A stretch of DNA of 60,000 nt from Bugula neritina (Eukaryota; Bryozoa; Gymnolaemata; Cheilostomatida; Bugulidae), in contig OZ037768.1 of NCBI GenBank assembly GCA_964035545.1, positions 16,463,375 through 16,523,374 of the forward strand, given 5' to 3'. Below are positions 31,839 through 45,539 of the stretch, one piece after another. Numbering within the stretch: position 1 is the stretch's first letter; each line of letters starts with the position of its first letter. The notes under the pieces are model-generated. The model ran no database searches. It worked only from the letters and a program-made list of their open reading frames with translations, and was not told the DNA's origin. The translations under genes and the position numbers were made by a program.

Positions 31839-34800
31839 GCTACTCCTATGGCACACCGCTAGAAATATCCTCGCGATATTTTACATGCTGGAAATACGAT
31901 TTATTTGCAGCTGCAGGACAGATTTTAATGACGTTCAGTCTAAAGCCGTTCTCTCTGATATAGTAATTGCTGGGAAAGTTGTAAATTTAAGTTTGACTCA
32001 GCCACCTCTATCAGCTGACTATGACAGTTACACTGCTTTTGTACAAGTTTCATCTGTGATAAAGCAACCAGCACATCAACTTAGTAACTATATTATTTAT
32101 AGGAGACAGTACATTTCTATAGATGGGTTTCTAAAGAACAACTCAGCTGATCTCCAGTCGTTGCATTTGTCGCAGGCAAACGCTAGCCATAATGTATCAA
32201 ATATATTTGCAAGTCAGTATTGTTTTTCCTACGTAAATCAATCACAGGATTATATTTTATTTATCAATCAAAGCATACCTGTCATCAATAATAAACCTAT
32301 ATATCGTTCTGCTCAAGTACCAGCTTTATATACAAGAACTGACAAAAAGCTAATAAAAGAAGTGCTATGTGCAAGTTGTGGTAAGTATTTTATAGAAATT
32401 TGTTTTAATCCTTATCCTAAGGTGGTATTGGATCACATAGAGTAATACTAAAATATTGCCATTAACCATTATTACATAACCTTAAGGCTTAAACTTAACG
32501 AAGCTAGGAATAGTTTCAGCTTGATAAGTCAGTTTAGATGTTTAGAGTTGAACTGATATTTTGCTGTTTAACTGCACTTCTAACATTCAGGTCTTGGAAC
32601 ACTAACTTATAGCTCAATAGTTCATTTGGTCAACTAGATTCAGCAGTTACACTTGGTGATAGTAAAGGTATTTCAATAGTTGATCCATTTACCTGTACAA
32701 TTAACAGTCGATGTAAATATCAAGCACTTAGATAAACTACAGCGCGAGTATGAAGAATAGTACCAATGAAGTGCTCACTTAAAAATAGAGTCATTAAAAC
32801 ACAAAGGTCAACTTTTTCATTTCAACGAAGTGCACTCGTACAGCTCCTTAGTGATGGCCAAATTATATGCTATTACTATTAGTATAATTACCAAGCTAGA
32901 GTTTTGATTTATTTTATACTATTTTGTTAACATTATCATTTTTCAGTAATATTGTATAATAATTTATCTATAAATATAACTAATTAGGCACTGATGATAG
33001 CCTAATGCCTACAAATTAGCTATTGCTTTTCTTATACTCTTAGGCTAAATATTTTTTCAGTGAAGTTACTTTCAATAATTTTTTAATTGTGTTATCATTA
33101 ATAATGACATACACATTTCATACAAAGTGGAAAGTGAAACTCACATAGAGTTGACAAAGGATAAATTATCCAGATTAGGCATTATCAAAGAAAACTGTAA
33201 AACTGAAAACCAGACATACATGTGTCATCAACTACTGCTTTATATGATGATGTTTAGCAGCTTATCACCAACAGCATACACCTACACCTACACCCATTCC
33301 TGCCCATAGTTTCATCACCGTGTCTCTCTGTGAAGCTGTTAGCAACAGTATGACATAAAATGTATAGCATATTCAGTTATAAAATTTTAGCTAAAAGTCC
33401 TAATGCCAAATCAAAACGTAATCTCGAAGTAATGGAAGGTGAAAGTAATTATAAGATAGCTTGCCGAATAGAAGGTGTCCCCCACCCTCAAGTATATTGG
33501 TATAAAGATGGCGTAGTACTGGATGATTCTCACCGAGGCATTGCCATAAAACAAAGAAGGTTAGTTTATGAAATAAATATATCTAAAACTATATTATTAG
33601 ATATGACTATTTTAAAGTAAATTTAGCCGGGTTTTAAATAATTGATGTGTAACAATTGTGTGCATTGTTCAACTGTTTGCGTGCAAGAGTTGCATGAATA
33701 ACTACATTGCCAAATGCTACAGAATGTTGCAATTGCTAGTGTATAGTAATTCATTGATCTACAGTTAGTTGTCTATAGGAAATATTTAAAGTATTTTTTG
33801 GTCGATAAATAATGATTATTTTCTAGACGTGGCTGTTGCAAAAACAAATAAAATTATAATAAGGTGCTATTACCTTACATTATTCCTTACAAGTTTATGC
33901 ATGATTAGCCGGCAGGTATCTATGAAATAACTTTATACCATTGACACTTTTTCTTAACATTTTCAATATTATTTGTTTTAGTTGAGTCATGTAAATATTT
34001 TTAACACTTGTGTGCTTGTTTAAGGGGTATTTGTTTTTCATGATGAAATACTTGAATGCCTCTCTTGACTACTATACCTTATAACTGTGGCCAGTACACA
34101 GTTTGCATACATTTGCATAATGTTTTTAGTTGCTATGGTTAAATTGTCAAGTTTGGGCAAGCCTTAACAGATTACAAAAGAAGAAGAGTTATTATGTAAA
34201 CATCATGCCAACTGACAATGATTCTTATGTAATTTTGCAGGAAAAAAAATATAATAACGAGTACAATAAGAATAAAGTCTGTGAATGATCAGCACGCTGG
34301 TGTTTATAAATGTGTAGCTAAGAGCATCCTGGGGGAAGATACTGCCAAAACAAAGTTAACAGGTGAGTTTTGAAAGAGATTCTGGTGTTCAAATAACCAT
34401 TTAGTTACCCAACGTAGGTGGTTCATAGTGTCTACATATGCACTATAAATTGGAGTTTAAGCTGAAATACAATACTGCCAACAATATTAATATTGCTTAA
34501 AGGTTGGCTTGCTGTTAATCAGACAAACATCTCACCCTACTTGAACTAATTCGTGGCTTGTGTGTTTGTCTATCAGCAGGAAAATAACAACATCTACTTA
34601 CCAATCCTTTATTAGTTAGCAGATGGCAAGCTTTTCAAACTGAATTATTCTTTAAGTGATCAATTAGTAAACTACATTAAATGGATACAGCACCGCTGGG
34701 GTTCACTAAATTGAGTCCTAAACTCTAGTGAAAATCCCAGCATTATGCACTTCAGATTTGTTTATCTCCAGATGTGACTGCAGTCTATCTTTAGGACAGT

Positions 34801-37800
34801 CAAGACAGTCAATTCTAGCAGTCAATACTGTATTATTTTTTCTCATATATTAAGTTGGATGGTCAGTAGTTGATGGCATTGAAACCACAGACATGCTATG
34901 ACATGTAAAAAAGCAAGATTATAGTTAAAAAGTAAAGATGTTGAAACCCTGACTATAGCAGAAAATGGCATCTAGTGGACAGAATGCATAGTTTCTGGCG
35001 TACAATATGATTCATTGAGGTTGGCCGACACATGCACCCCTAGATTAGTCAATTTTCTATCTCCAAAAGTGTCAGCTGTTAGAAACTAAAAATATAGAGA
35101 TTTTTTGTGGAAATTTTTTTTCAAGTGCAATCTTAAAAGCAACTTGTTAGTGGAGTAATTTAGTAATTTTGCAATTATCAACATTGTAATATAATGCTAA
35201 TTATAAATTATTTGCTTTTTACAATTAGATTTTATGATTACTATTGCATATGTTTTGCACGCGGGTATGATGTTTACACATATTACAGTAATAATATAAT
35301 TGTATTATAACTTAAAGAATATAACCATCAAACGTGCCAAGTGTCACACGTCACGTTTATTTGCCTGCGTCCAGGATTTTTAAAAGAAGTCTAGAGATTT
35401 GTTAAAATCATGATTTCTCAAAAGATAATTAGTCCCTGAATCTCCAGGGTGTAGAGGTGTCCTAGAAATTTTACATTAAATGCTTAGCTAAGTCTATATT
35501 TTCAAATTTGTCTAGAAAAATACAGAACAATGACTGGGATTGATTATTGCAGTAAGACATAGGTTATTATCATTCAGCCATTAAATTTGTCTTCACTGGC
35601 TTGATAAATTCCTCTTCTTCGGCGCAACACCCTTTCTCTGTGATGCTAGTTTACTACTTCACAAAAGCAAATCAGTTTAAAGAAGCTTGCCATCCGCAGA
35701 AAGTTACCTTTTTAAAATAAATTTGCCAGTATACACTGCCAGTAGGGCTAGTAATGGCATGTATAGCAAGCTTTTACTAGCAGCCCTTCGCTGACTGTGC
35801 TATGCCGTGGACCTAACCAACCACATTATCTTGTATACTCAACCATTCAGTTATCTGACTGAGGTTTCCTGCTGCATGCAGTAGAGCTAGCAGCACAGTT
35901 ATATTGCCAGTGTAGATAGCCTTGTGTAGCATTACTATGCCCTTCCATCACCACTTCACACTTTTATAACTATAATGGATGTATACCTGCTAGTTAGCAA
36001 AAGTTAGCAAAAGTTAGCAATAATATAATAACTCAGCAGTATGTAATTACTATTTCCATAATATACTTCATAGTTTCTGTTAGGAAGTAGTAAAAGGTCC
36101 ATCAATTATAAAAGTGCAATAGATTTTATCTGCTAAGCATTTCTATCAACAGTTTGTGTCATTTATTATACCATCTTCTTAAAAAAACTTGTTTTATTTC
36201 TGTTGCAGTCGTATCGAAAGGTATGTATGCTGACATGGTAACTTTGCTCTCTGTCTTTCCGTTTCACATTCAATGTTTGCATGTCAGCATTGTGTAGCTA
36301 GGAAGTTTGCCTAATGAATGATTAAGCAAGGGGGATGACTTTAGATTAATAGATGCTATATACTTATTTAGCCTTGAGTTTGTTTGCTTTTTCTATTATT
36401 TCCATTCTAACCACCTTCTATATGCAAATGAATCATCAGACAAACAAACATGATTTTATAGAATATGCTAGCAGCTAACAACACTTACTATAAAGTCTGA
36501 TGACTCAGGTGCAGTTTACAACTGAATGGTGCAACAAACAGATACATTGACCGGTTTTAAGTTAAAACTTGCCACATATTTGCACATATCATTATTGTTA
36601 TTATTATTAACCATGGGTTAATGACGGCTACGCATTTAGCTCTCTAGCTACTATTTGTGGTATGTGACGAATGCTCATTTGAGTTTTCCTAATCTATGGT
36701 ATGAATCCATCGGAACATCTCACCCCCACACAATTTATCTAACACCTTTATCATTCATCAACCAATAACTTTGTAACTTCTGGTGCTTAGGGGTGTAAAT
36801 TCTGAATTGCTGGGCCACTTCAGAAGGTACTTGTGGGTAGCTACATTCCTTCGGCCATATCTTAAATTCCATTTCCTCTTATCAGCTTGGCATTAAAATT
36901 TTTGAGCTTTGAGCATCTACAGACTTTCCATGTTAACCATCAGTTTACAATTATTGTAGGCTTTTAGATAAAAAATAACACTTTGTTTGTTGATAAGAGC
37001 AGCATGAAAGGCATTTGACATGTTTTTTTAATATACACTGTAGTGTGTATGTTTAGACAACCATATATATTTATACTAATATTCTCTTGCAGCATAGAAT
37101 AGCTAGAGGTTAATGGTATAGGAGTAGCCAATAGTTAGTTAATAGACATTGGTTTCATTGCCGAAGATTCTCAATGTCATGTGTTTGACTTTCTTTAGAG
37201 GCGGAAGGTACACCACCCCCTCCTGGCAACTCCAACATTTGGTCAGCGGTGGACATAGATGATGTCGACAGCCAGGATAGCATAGGGACAGTGTCTCATT
37301 ACATTCCATGCACTGGCCGAGACAGAAATTACTGTTTACATGGCGGAGAGTGCCAGGTATTCCCCGATGGCCGCTACAAGCATTGTCGGTAAGTTTAGTC
37401 TCAAATTTTACACTTTGTTAAGCTTGCAAAAAACTTGCAACTTTAATAATGGCATAACAACTACATTTTACCTGTGGTCATGCTCTCAGCCGATGTTTCA
37501 GGTGTCCATCAGGGTTCACAGGAGAAAGGTGCATGGAGCGAAGTGTCATCAACACCGGCGGAAGTATGTCAATGGCATGTCTCCCCTTCACCAGCATGCA
37601 TTGACATTTTCTGTCAAACATATTGTATACTTGCATGTTGTGTGCTCATTGCATGTTTGAGCTACCTCCTTATATGAACTACAGCTTTCTGTTAGTCCAC
37701 ATTAGCAGAAATTGAAACTGTACCTCATCAGCTTATTATTTCAGATACTTTGTTTTGCCAACAGCAAAAAATGAAGTCTCTACCGCATCAGAGTCATTAT

Positions 37801-40800
37801 TAGCTGCCCTGTGAAAAATTCTCCCTCAGCTTATATTCTTTATAATATTAACCTCCAGTTAACCTTGCATGCCATGTAATATTGCACAATAGACTTGTAT
37901 GCTCTATATATACCACTAAGCATATGTTTTATAACACCTTCTGTTGTATTTTTACAATCTTTCATGAATTCAAGTTTGTATTGTATTATCTCATGCGAAT
38001 TGTGCTTTTTAGCTGCTTGGCAAGATTTACGGGCGCTCGTTGTGAAGAAGCAAATATTTTTCCGCCAACGCCCTTCCCCGTCTTACAGTCGACTAACAGG
38101 CTACCAGGTAAAAGATTTTAGTAATGATTTGTTATTTACAACTCAGGATAGATATTGTTAAGATGCTATGAGTGCTGTACAGTTGACAGTTTCATGGTTT
38201 TTTTGTTTGTTTTCTGTGTTATGAGCTTGGCCACTATTTAACCACTATCTTTCAGCTGTTTATAACTAGGAATTTTGACTACATTAAGTTACTAGCCACT
38301 GCCATTTTCTTATACATATCAGAACTCTTGGATATCTAAGTTAGATTGATAGTATCTGTTACAATTATTCAACCACTATATGCTTCTTAGGCCAACTAGT
38401 CAACATTAAAAAAAACATGGTTTGATTTTCCTCAGATAGGCTGGCGTAGGTAAAATACTCAATAATATCACCTGTACCTGCATCCACATCATTGTAATCA
38501 AACCAACCCGTTAATGACCGAATTACTAACTTATGAACTCCTTATTGACATTTAAGTGGGTTTATTCTATAATAGTACCAGGCGCTGCCCAAAGTGTAAC
38601 AAAAAGCTTTTTTTCTAAACAAAAGCATATATTCAAGCTGTGGTTAGATTAGCAATTTTGAAGAGAAATTTAATTGAGAACTTTATAATGTGGATCAAAT
38701 AAGTTTATCTTAAATTATTTACACGCCTTTAAATAATCAAATATATGCCATAATAATATTATTTTAAATATAATTTCAAAATTTGAGATGATATATAACT
38801 TTTCCATTTCAATTAATTCTTTTTTAGAGCTCACACAAAAAAACTGTTCTTATTTTTGTGAAAAGTACATGAAGTTTAGCAGCAGCCTTTACATATATTT
38901 AAACATAAATTAATAAAATGGATTTATATCTTCAGGTGTTAAAATCTCAGCTTTTATAATATTTAAGTAAATATTTTCACTAATTTTCAAGGATATTTCA
39001 ATCAATAAGAAGCAACTGCTGAGTTATTGAAGTAGTCCTTGTTTTTATAGATTTTTGATTTATTCTAATTTGGCTAATACCACAATTTGCACTGCATATA
39101 TTCTCCTGCAGGTATAGCTATAGTTTATAAAGAAATACAATTACTTTTTTCAAGGGTTGTCAGCTGAAAAACGTAATACTGGGGACAAAAATAAAACCTT
39201 TGTCATATACGCACATTATTTTATTATAAATTAGCCTTAGGTCACTGGATCTTGAACATTAAGAGACAAGTAATAATTGCCTAAGTTAAGAGTTCCTCAT
39301 GCTATAGTAATTACTATACAGCAAGAGTGCTGGTTATTGACTCAATTGAGCATATAACAATTTATTACCTGGTAGAAATGCTATTGCATGTGTTTATGTA
39401 TGTTAACTGTGTGTAAAATTATGTCTATTGTAAACTACAATATGCACATAATACTTTGGTGATGCCCATAATTGTAAAGATCTATGACCTGGTATTGTGG
39501 AAAAATATCTTTATTATCGCTAGTGTTGTGTGTAATAGCCAAACAGCATAACTTTGTGATAGATAATTTATATAATCAATTTTCTAGTGAATAATGTAAT
39601 GGAATAGTAAGTAGACATTGAGCCTAAGGTGTCAGCTACCTTGCTAGTATTAAGGTGATTAGATTACCAGGAAGAAAGACACTTGCACTATGCTCTTGGT
39701 AGATTCACAGCTTGGATGCAATTTTTTGTTGGTTCCATCTTAAATTTGTGTGCAAAAAATATAATTTACGTGAGCCTGCAGCCAGGAAAGATAAAATCAA
39801 AGCTGCTGCCAGACAATACTATTATATTGATTGCTTTAATTTATCTGATCAAGGGTTTAAAAGGAGCATCTGGCATTGTAGAGTAATATTTACTCTTTAC
39901 AAGCATATGACTATGACTGAGTGTTATGTGCTGATGTAAGCAGAGCATATGTTGATTGTATATATAACACAACATTATCAGCTCCCAGGCATCTAAATAG
40001 AGTGGTTTTACTATAAGAAAGTGGATGTGTGAAGCTAATGAAGTTCCAAAGAAAGTCAGTTGCAGAGTGTAAACTCTGACTATAACAGATTTTACTGACT
40101 CCTTAATTTAATTGAATAAGTTTAGTGGATTATCATCTGCTGACGTTTATTTACAGTACTGGTAAACAAATGCTAGCACTTACATAATACCTAATATGTG
40201 CTAATATTTCAATACTACTTGACTTGACAATAGATTCATGCTACTTTTTTGCAGGAACAAGCTTGGAGCTAGTATACATAATCATCACATTAGCAGCAGT
40301 TCTTCTAATTCTGGTCATTTTGCTGTTGGTAGTGGCATTTTACTGTGGAGGAAAGAGCTTTCAGAGGTATATTTAAAAACATTCCAACTGTACAAGTTTG
40401 CATAATAATTAATAATTTTAAGTGGCAACTAGTTAGTACACCGTAGTTAGTACTAATTGCAGAAGCAATGGCCTGAGCAAGTGCTCTGATAGATGCATAT
40501 TGGCGGTGGTTAGTACAAGGATAATTATTAAGCTATTAACCTTTAAAGAATGATGCTGTACTCATTTGCAACAGCAGAACATTTCTAGCACTTCTAGAAA
40601 ATATACTACTAATGAAGGGCTTACTGCAGCTTCCCTAAATAGTCCAACATAATCAGAATAGGGAAATAAAGCTATTTTTAAGATAGGGAATCCATTATAA
40701 AGATGTTTAGTCTATGATTTATCCATTGTTGGCATATACAAAGCAGTCACTTACCAGCAATAGCCTATACCTGGTTTCCAGTTAACCTGTTCAGTACGGT

Positions 40801-43194
40801 TGGTTGCAACTGCATAGGAAATAAATAGTTGCATCAGCATGCTTAATGCACAATTGTTTTAAAAAACTTGTTTCAGGCAGAAAGAGAAAAGGCAAGGTCA
40901 TGTCCAATACTGCCCGACTCCTCAGGTTGAAGCCATTCGTCTGTTACCAAGTCAAGATTCTGAACACAAGAGTCCATCTAATAAGCTATGCAGCTCAACG
41001 GTCAGTTTTATAAAACAACTAAATATTATTTATTTCAAATCGGTTCTAGTTTATCCAAAGTTTTTTCTAATTTTTAGAAGATTTTAGGTATAGTCTAGTC
41101 AGGTTAGAGTTATGAGCAAGTGTTTGAAGACCTCAGTGAGCTAATTGATTGAGTCACAGGAAGTAAAAATAGCATTTCCTGTGTTTCTCTTATCAAAGAA
41201 GTACTTGGCTGTTATCTGGTGAGCCTAGCAGGGTGTGAATGAAGCTCGCTGTGTGCGATGGCTCCAATATTCTATTCAAGGCAGCGTTATCTAGGCTGTT
41301 GAGTTTAACGTAACTCTCTTTTTTTCTCACTTTTGCACCCACTTATCTCGCTAGTTCTCATTGCCTGTGATATGAGGTCAGACTTGGAGTTTGGCCTGCT
41401 AAAAATATAACTAAGTGTCTGAGGTTAACTCAAGTATTGCGTAAGGTTTAAAGTACTACTTTTTTAAAAATGAGATAAACTTATTATCAAGCTACTTTGT
41501 CAAGTTTTTCATAGTATTTAACTTTCAAGTTGACAAAAATCACAAAATTTAACTTGTACAGGAAAGTTATAGTGAGAACAAACCAGGCAAGTTAATATAA
41601 CCCTAAAACTGAGCAAATTGATTTATAACCAGACTAATCATAGCCAGATTTATCTCTAGGTGCACTAATTATTTCTGACTTTCTGTACAGATAGGTATTA
41701 TCCTATAAAATATGGTCCATTATGCTAAGAATAATGAAATGTTTATTTGCTTGGCTATGGAAGTGGATCATTTCTTGACTGGAGAATTGTATTCACGCTT
41801 ATAAGGCAAATCATTCTCATCTGGATTAGCTTAAAAGATAATTACTTGACTCATTTTTGTTTCCCCCATAAAAATTTCGACCTGAAAAGTGACAGATGGA
41901 ATCTGCTTTAAATAATCTGATTCAAGTTTTTTTGTCGTCTGCTTGCGTCTGCTGGTATTAGAAGACCGAAACAACCAACATCTGAAGGCTTAGTTACAAA
42001 ATGCCATATTGCAAAACTTTATTACACTAGATTGATGCAATGAAATGGTCAGCTGGTTTAAGTTAGAAATGCACTCTAGTAGCCTCTGTTACAGTTTAAA
42101 TGAGGTTATATGTCTAAACAAAGTTTATGTTAAGTTCTAGGCACCTGACATGTTTATTCCATTTTCAAATTAGTGTGAAATGTGCTGTAAAATTTATGGT
42201 ATAGTAGATCCTGAAACAAAGAGAAAGATACAAAACTGAGGCTTATTGGGTAACCAAAACACAAATATTCAATTGGGCTTTCTATTCATAATAAGCAAAC
42301 GAAATCTAAAAATAGATACAATAGTAGTGTTGAGGAATCAGTTTGGCCCCTGGAGTGGTATCTTGCTAAAAAACGACAGTTTTTGCACCTATTCTCTCTT
42401 TAAATTTGCATGTGAATTATCCCACATCCCAGAATACAAAGCGGTTCATTGTATACTCTAAAGGCAGACACTACAATCAACTTTTTACTGGGTAGTCAAG
42501 TCACATGGTAGTAATTAGTGGGTAGTCTAAGGAGAGAAAAATTTATTGCATTCCTGGTGAGAACTCATAAAATATGCTTTGCTACAACATGGTCTATTTA
42601 CATAGTCTTATGCATTTATAGTATATTTATGAGAAACTGATGTATTTTAGCTGTAGTAGGTCTGTTGTTGAATGTATCCTTGTGTGTTAATAGGCTTCAC
42701 AGACTGAACCAATGAAGAAGAGCCCTAACCTTCTTCAGAGATCTCTAAACCTGGAGCACCACTTTCCTCACTCTTCTTCTGACGTTATATTGAGACGGAA
42801 GTCACTGAATGGCTCCCCGGGTAGACCAGTGAGTCAACCAGCGGACAGACGTACCCCTAGACACCGTCTCAGCGCCACCTCAACTATCACCGAACAAAGA
42901 GTAAACGATAGCAAAGACCATATATCATTATCAACACCAACTGAACCACATTTAGAAGAACATGTAGGCTTATGTGATGGTAGAATACATCATCAAGCTC
43001 ACTGTGATCATGAAAGTACTGAGTCCATTCGTCTTCATATTTCAGAGTCTTCAAGTGACAGTGAAGACTCTAATAGAATAAATAATAATAAACTGCAGGA
43101 TCTTTATTCTAAGCCAGCCAAGTACATGGAATTAAAGGCTACTAATAAGGGGAAGGCAAGCAGACAACATTTACATAATGGAAACCTAGAATAA
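31819..43194 (+). CDS. Neuregulin-like EGF-family ligand precursor (Ig, EGF, TM)
   Basis: A membrane-anchored ErbB-ligand precursor. Exons are 31819-32380, 33391-33559, 34241-34362, 36209-36220, 37199-37388, one of 37502-37563 or 38013-38107, then 40255-40366, 40877-41000 and 42694-43194. This gives 617 or 628 residues. Order: hydrophobic N-terminus; a domain resembling that of vertebrate NRG2/type II neuregulins (YILFINQ..., KLIKEVLCASC); C2-type Ig domain (CRIEGVPHPQVYWYKDG, then DQHAGVYKCVAKSILGEDT); a Pro/Asp linker; EGF domain (C-x7-C-x5-C-x10-C-x-C-x8-C); membrane helix (YIIITLAAVLLILVILLLVV); and a 200-residue Ser-rich cytoplasmic tail, shorter than in vertebrates. Shedding near the membrane and ErbB binding are family knowledge. 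The start codon is the least certain point. Confidence 0.87.
36209..36220 (+). CDS. 12-nt microexon of the neuregulin gene
   Basis: TCGTATCGAAAG lies between a strong acceptor (TTTATTTCTGTTGCAG) and a consensus donor (GTATGT). It starts and ends in phase 1, adding four residues (VVSK) between the Ig and linker exons. Skipping it also keeps the frame, so inclusion may be optional. Confidence 0.7.
37502..37563 (+). CDS. Alternative EGF C-loop exon A of the neuregulin gene
   Basis: 62 nt, phase 2 to phase 1. It completes the EGF domain as C-P-S-G-F-T-G-E-R-C, then MERSVINTGG leading to the membrane exon. Acceptor TTTCAG, donor GTATGT. Confidence 0.8.
38013..38107 (+). CDS. Alternative EGF C-loop exon B of the neuregulin gene
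   Basis: 95 nt, also phase 2 to phase 1. It completes the same EGF domain as C-L-A-R-F-T-G-A-R-C with a longer juxtamembrane stretch (EEANIFPPTPFPVLQSTN). Using A and B together would break the frame, so they are expected to be mutually exclusive, as for the alpha and beta exons of vertebrate NRG1. Confidence 0.78.
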
Positions 43195-44759
43195 AAACAT
43201 GAATTTGCAGATTAAAAACTGTCTATTACCGACTGCTCATTAAACATTTTGATATGTAATATTATAGCCAAAACCTCATGTAGCTACAAAGAAAAATATG
43301 TTTAGTTCCATTATTTTAGTATTTATTTATCACCGCTGCTGCTGTATGTTTTCAAATGGATAAATAATTTATTTTTTGCTTAAAACCTATGACTTAGGCC
43401 CTGCTATGTTACAGTGTTTTCTGTCATATGTGCCATTTAGTGTGACCGACAATTCAGTTCATTCCATAAAGTTGTGCACCTGTGTTACTTAGTCTTAGAG
43501 ATGGGGAGACAGTCCCGGTGGGGACAGAGGGCTGTTGTGTAGAACCCTCTCCTTAACTTGGCCAATCGCACATCTTGCTAGCAATCTCTTTATTATTGTA
43601 CAGTTGAATTCATCAATAACCATTATTTATTTATAATAATTTTTATGCCTACAAATTGTTTTTATGTAAATAAATCCACAAGCTTAAAAAAATGTTAAAC
43701 TAATACGATAGTTTTACATTAATGGCTATAATAGGCATAGTGGGGTTCTAAACATTTGATGTTTGTGCCAGTTCTGAAATTTTATGAATTGCTTCATAGC
43801 TTAATCTTTTAATTTTTTCTGAGTGAAGATTATATGTAAATTAAAAAAAATAAAATATTATCAACTGATGGAACTATCACCAGTATGGTATTATATTTAT
43901 ACACTACAATATAGCCAAAATCATCTTTTTGCCCACATTTGTGAAATACCCTGCTGATATATTGGAAACCTGTTCACAACGGTAGAATAATATACATTAG
44001 ATCTGAATTTTAATTTAATATTTTAAACATCATTATTAAATGCAAATAATCTTAAAGTTTTATTGCACTTGACTTATTATTTGGAAATCTGTAGCTTATA
44101 CTATATGGTAAACCAACAAGAGCAAAACTCAAAAAATATGAGAAAGACTACAAAATTGTAACTATAAACAAGTTGAAAAAGCAATTAATAACTGCTATCA
44201 GCAACTATAGCATAAAGAGAATTCAATATATGTGAATCATGCCAAAGCCTTAATATTTTTTGTTTTTCTTGACCTTGTTATTTAATAAATTAATATAATC
44301 ATAACTAAAATATAATGTCGCACAGTTACACACAGGTACATGACTTTAAACAGATTACATGAATACGTGTCATATTCAATGAGATTTAGACTAAAAATTG
44401 CTCTTACCATGCTATATTGTCATGAATTTTATGCTTTATGCTTGTAGACTGACATGCATTATATTTTGGATGATTACAATACAATGACTTTGTCAAAGTT
44501 CTGGAGTAACATCCTCAGAGTTGTCTACTATCGAGTTTTTATAGATGGTTGTTCGCGAAAATGTTAGTAAATACGTTACTGATGCACGTTGTAAAATATT
44601 AATATTAGCTAACGTTTATATTTTTTGTCTGTACTGCGTATTTTCAAGCTATATCAATAAAAAATGGAACTGGCGGGATATTTTTTGTTAAATATAACTT
44701 TAATGAGTAATGTAACTTATGGACGATGTCATGTCTAAAATACTTATGTTATTGTCTGA
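43195..44759. other. 3' UTR of the neuregulin gene, then intergenic
   Basis: AATAAA at 43669-43674 and again at 43849-43854 are candidate poly(A) signals, giving a 3' UTR of about 0.5-0.7 kb. I see no exon in the rest. Confidence 0.5.
43669..43674 (+). terminator. Candidate poly(A) signal of the neuregulin gene
   Basis: AATAAA, 475 nt past the stop codon; a second copy lies at 43849-43854. Confidence 0.5.
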
Positions 44760-44869
44760 ATAATGATAATTAGTATATGCAACATAAAATATAGTAATAC
44801 CCTATGCGTCTATGCCCTATGGGCTATGGGCATGGCTATGAGTATGACCATGACTCTCACTCTGTACTC

Positions 44870-45205
44870 TGTAGTTATACTAATACTAATACTAATAGTA
44901 ATACTTATACTTATAGTTATACTTATAGTTAATGTCATACAGTTATGAGTTATACTTATAGTTATACTGATAGCATAACTATGATTTAGAATATGGTTAT
45001 CATAATCATAATGATTATCGGTATCACTATCAGTATGACTATGAGTAAGAGTATCAGTATGAGTATGAGTATCACTTTCACTATTGCTATGCCTATCACT
45101 ATGAGTATGACTACGACTATGAGTCCATAACTATTGGTATCAATCACAGTGTAACTATGACTATCAGTGTTAGTGTTACTGTACTATTCGTATTAGTATT
45201 ACTAT
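44870..45205. repeat. Degenerate TTATAC / ACTATGAGTATC tandem repeat
   Basis: It begins as TAATACTTATACTTATAGTTATAC units and grades into ACTATGAGTATGAGTATCACT units. These are imperfect 6-bp-register repeats in intergenic DNA. Confidence 0.85.
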
Positions 45206-45539
45206 CCTCTTCCTCCTCTTCTTTAGCACGTACTAGAACAGCGTAAGCAGTACGCCTCAATAATTTCAATCCTTAACCAGCGTGTTTTTCAAATCTGTTG
45301 TCTTGCGGCTATTTTGCATAGTGGTATTATAAGTTAGAAATCATCACCGTGGCCCTAGCTTAGTTTTGATGTCACGAATTGTCTTTGGTAAAAACTGTTA
45401 TACTTATAGTACATTCGTTTCTTAGCATGTAATTATATCGTGAGAAGATCTCCCCAAGACACTGCTCTAGTGATTGCAGTGTTAGTGGGTCTATCATTTA
45501 TAAGTTCATCGTAAGCAGATGTGAGCGATTCATGTTTTT

